Shown here one piece after another: positions 9,023 through 11,180 of a DNA stretch of 11,180 bases; the first letter of the stretch is position 1, and every line of letters begins with the position of its first letter. Position numbers and translations under genes: made by a program. Below the pieces are notes generated by a model. It was not told the origin of the DNA and searched no databases. It saw nothing but the letters and a program-made list of their open reading frames with translations. The stretch is from the NCBI GenBank assembly GCA_001687465.1, contig LVLI01000561.1, forward strand, positions 1 to 11,180, read 5' to 3'. Source of the DNA: Halocafeteria seosinensis (Eukaryota > Sar > Bigyra > Bicosoecida).

Positions 9023-9478
9023 AGGGTATGGATGAATGCTGTGGAGAAGGACGAGTCGCTGCACCACCCAGTGGGGGGCGGTAAAGAAGGGAATGCCACG
9101 CAAACGATCCGCCGTCATGACAAGATACAAATAGCAGCGGAGCTGACGAACTACGGTACATCCGGATGATCAAAATGCTAGTGGAGCAAGAGGTGCTCGT
9201 AAACCCGCGAAACGAAGAAGTGAGGCCAGTGACGGACCTGGTAGCAAAAGGTTCAACGAACACAGTTTATATCGATGTGACAGTGCCAAACCCATTCACC
9301 GGAGACAGACTAGTCAGGACCGCGGGAAGATCCCTCACCATCGCGGCCGAAGCGGACAAAATACGGGAATCTGAAAGAAATTATCCCATTCGCGATAGAG
9401 GCGACGCGTGGCCTCGTTAGAGAAGTGCCAGGAAAGCACCGGGTTCCCGCTGGGAGCAAGGGAGATGCAGAACTTTGA
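9023..9478 (+). pseudogene. decayed C-terminal fragment of a non-LTR retrotransposon polyprotein
   Basis: Three consecutive frame segments together resemble the region after the reverse transcriptase in LINE-type ORF2 proteins. Segment 1 (9023-9169, frame 2) contains IRRHDKIQIAAEL, like the common RHN/RHD-x(3)-R/D-x-L-A motif. Segment 2 (9166-9420, frame 1) contains VYIDVTVPNPFTG, like the typical DVTVxNP motif. Segment 3 (from about 9359, frame 2) reads KYGNLKEIIPFAIEATRGL, like the usual IPFAIExTG ending, and stops at 9476-9478. The switch from segment 2 to 3 occurs at an AAAA run (9358-9361) and the first switch lies within about 9121-9165. No catalytic RT motif is present, so this is at best a 5'-truncated dead copy. 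The family call comes from remembered motif patterns, not from a search. Confidence 0.6.
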
Positions 9479-9511
9479 CATTTTCGTAATATAGATGGGT
9501 TTAACAGGGGC

Positions 9512-9540
9512 ACTTGTCTGCCGGGTACGGGAGGACAAGT
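9512..9540. repeat. hairpin just downstream of the retroelement fragment
   Basis: ACTTGTC (9512-9518) pairs with GACAAGT (9534-9540) around a 15-nt loop. It lies 34 bp after the stop of the retroelement-like frame, where LINE 3' UTRs often carry a stem-loop recognised by the reverse transcriptase. That role is inference. Confidence 0.45.
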
Positions 9541-10617
9541 TGTGTTGAGCAACTGGAGGAATAGCAACGGATTGGCATACCTAGCAGGAGTCTACCGTCG
9601 AATTTTGCTTCCCGTCATTGTTACTAGCACCTCGTTCAAAACCTTCTGCCACACATGCACAAAGCCCTCATAGTATTTGAATGCATTGAGAGTATTTACA
9701 AAACTACGAAGTATCCCCGTAACGCAAGCTGCTGACATGTGACCCTACTCGTCACGGTCATTATACGGGCTAGTTAACCAGGTGCTCAGATATGACCTCT
9801 TGTTGGCAAGGAGCAAGAGTGTCACGCTCGACATCTTGGCCACATGCTCCAAATCCACGGTGCACCTGCTTCTGAGAAATAGACATCGCACTCTTTCCTA
9901 GGAAGAATAGGTTCCTCAATCACCACAACGTGAAGATGTTGGAGCGGTTCCGGGTACGGTTTACCCCTTACACGGCGTATCGTGGCCTGTAGCCAAGTCT
10001 TCGACCCCGAGACAGATTCCGTTCGGTTCAGCCGTCTAACAAAACTTCATCTCATGGCCACTCGATCTTACGGATTCCTCCATGCCAGGGGTATGCCTTT
10101 GTTCTTCACATAAGTGCCAACTAGTTGAAGAGTTTCTGTATCTCTAGCTACCCGGTGCTTCAGTGTGTACGCGACGACTCACCCACCTTCTCTGCAGTCT
10201 CCTCACTTTCGCCGGCTTAGCTTTTGTTTGTTTTCGTCTGTGATACCAACAGAGAGCCAACCCTTTGTCTGGCATACAGTACTGAGTACACCCACCCACT
10301 GGCACCAGGACGGTGTCTCATGAGCACCAGGACTGTGGCGCAACATTTTCCCCTCCATTCTTCCTTGTCTGATATCATAAGTTGTTGTACTAGGGACCAT
10401 TACTCTACACAACCTATGGAGGGATGGGCTCAAAGGCGCTCACCTTTTTGAAGGAGCTGTATGATAGGCCGTCTAATCTAAGGGTAACGGATCCGGTCTT
10501 GTTAGTCAGGGATCTTCGATTGCGCCTAAGCTGTTCGGTGCAGCGGAGCAACTGCAGAATGCTGCGCAAGTGGTTGCATTTAGTAATGCCCAATACGGCG
10601 TATGATGGGAGGCGTAG
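9541..10617. other. long stretch without a supported gene
   Basis: Frames here are short, overlap on both strands and show no motif I recognise. A frame from 10424 to 10777 (117 codons) runs into the inverted-terminus element and is probably chance. A 10-bp direct repeat, GCACCAGGAC, occurs at 10302-10311 and 10324-10333. The stretch may be further decayed mobile-element DNA, but I have no positive evidence. Confidence 0.45.
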
Positions 10618-11129
10618 CCAGAGTGGTTGGGATAGGATTTCCGGGCCAGTATGCCCATCCCCGTTCCCAGGCATCTCCGCGGTCCCCATCCCCGGGGATA
10701 CGGTGTGTCTAGAACTTCAAGTAAGATTTGGTAAGTCTCGGAACCTCGAGTCGGAGGGTGTTGTATTGCTGAATTGAATACTCTGATAGTTAAGTGATGG
10801 ACATTGTATACCGTCTATAAGATAACGAGTTCATCGAGGTTCGATTCGTCATCGTAGCCGCCATCCTCCTCCTGACAGCAGGCGGTAACCCGGTTGCTAC
10901 TGGTAGCTATTTCAGTGGAAATGCGACAATTGTTGTAATCATACAGTACATCATTGCCTCCATATGTATTGTACAATGCATCTCGACTACATAACAACCA
11001 TCGCATAAATGTTTTTGATGCTGTCCCCGGGGACAGGCTGTAGCCTGCCGCTGTCCCCAGCGTATCCCCTGGGGATGGGGATGGGGAAAGGGGATAGGGG
11101 ACGGTGGGGATCGATCCCAACCACTCTGG
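10618..11129. mobile_element. putative non-autonomous DNA transposon or foldback element
   Basis: The interval starts CCAGAGTGGTTGGGAT (10618-10633) and ends with its exact reverse complement (11114-11129). Inside each end, C-tract (left) and G-tract (right) subterminal DNA follows, sharing CCCCATCCCC(A)GGGGATACG in inverted orientation at about 10684-10702 and 11061-11080. Overall this gives imperfect inverted arms of about 70-85 bp around a centre of about 360 bp. The CAGAG terminus is hAT-like, but the 8 bp on either side (GGCGTAGC and GTTTCGGA) do not match, so no target-site duplication supports these exact ends. The true element may be longer, or the ends may be internal. No transposase is recognisable in the centre. 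Confidence 0.6.
11071..11109 (+). other. G-quadruplex motif in the right subterminal region
   Basis: Six runs of four G's occur in 39 bp, separated by 2 to 5 bases (GGGGATGGGGATGGGG and on). This easily meets the usual four-tract rule for an intramolecular quadruplex on the + strand. The left arm carries shorter C tracts that could form a weaker counterpart on the opposite strand. Confidence 0.85.
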
Positions 11130-11180
11130 TTTCGGACCTAACCGGAAGTTCCCGGAACCTTCAAACGGGGGGCTCAGCAG

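Noticed and set aside
10424-10777. 117-codon plus-strand frame running into the left arm of the inverted-terminus element
   Set aside because: Its second half is translated from the terminal repeat and C-tract DNA, and the first half has no motif. Another frame at 10477-10602 looks equally plausible, so neither is supported.
10832-10852. GGTTCGATTC resembling a tRNA B box
   Set aside because: The flanks do not form a T-arm stem and no A box or acceptor stem is present at a suitable distance.
10815-11120. 101-codon minus-strand frame inside the putative transposon
   Set aside because: It starts in low-complexity arm sequence (Ser/Pro repeats from G tracts) and matches no transposase motif I know.

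Overview
This is a piece of a eukaryotic nuclear genome. Two of its genes are interrupted by single short introns of 95 and 88 nt, each with a GTAAG donor and a CAG acceptor. The proteins are eukaryotic in type, and the intergenic DNA holds retroelement and foldback-element debris. GC content is close to balanced by eye. Short introns sitting in the 5' part of genes, with repeat-filled gaps between, suggest a protist or alga. A red alga or a chromist-type alga would fit, but I cannot assign the species.

Layout: 1-346 is a reading frame entering from the left edge, possibly the 3' part of an unrecognised gene. 347-1038 shows no supported gene. 1039-4772 (+) encodes a plasma-membrane-type Ca2+ P-type ATPase of 1212 residues in two exons. 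4773-5635 is an intergenic stretch with two nearly identical 77-bp direct repeats, each carrying a hairpin, plus other small hairpins and a GT/CA inverted repeat.

5636-8481 (+) encodes a large two-exon protein with an unrecognised N-terminal region, an AAA-ATPase-like P-loop domain (VDKT, RRFGKT and VDEYD motifs) and a C-terminal PD-(D/E)XK nuclease core. Its reading frame is broken by one base at an A8 run (6561-6568). 9023-9478 is a decayed fragment resembling the C-terminal end of a non-LTR retrotransposon polyprotein, in at least three frame segments. 9479-10617 has no gene I can support. 10618-11129 is bounded by inverted termini that open with 16 perfectly matching bases and continue into C/G-tract subterminal DNA; it looks like a small non-autonomous DNA transposon or foldback element and contains a strong G-quadruplex motif.

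The Ca2+ pump is a housekeeping membrane transporter and has no visible functional link to its neighbour. The NTPase-nuclease gene is the most unusual item. Its architecture resembles a widespread prokaryotic and eukaryotic class of P-loop NTPase plus restriction-endonuclease-fold proteins, some of which are discussed as conflict or effector proteins. It sits between repeat-rich intervals, which would fit a mobile or recently expanded family.
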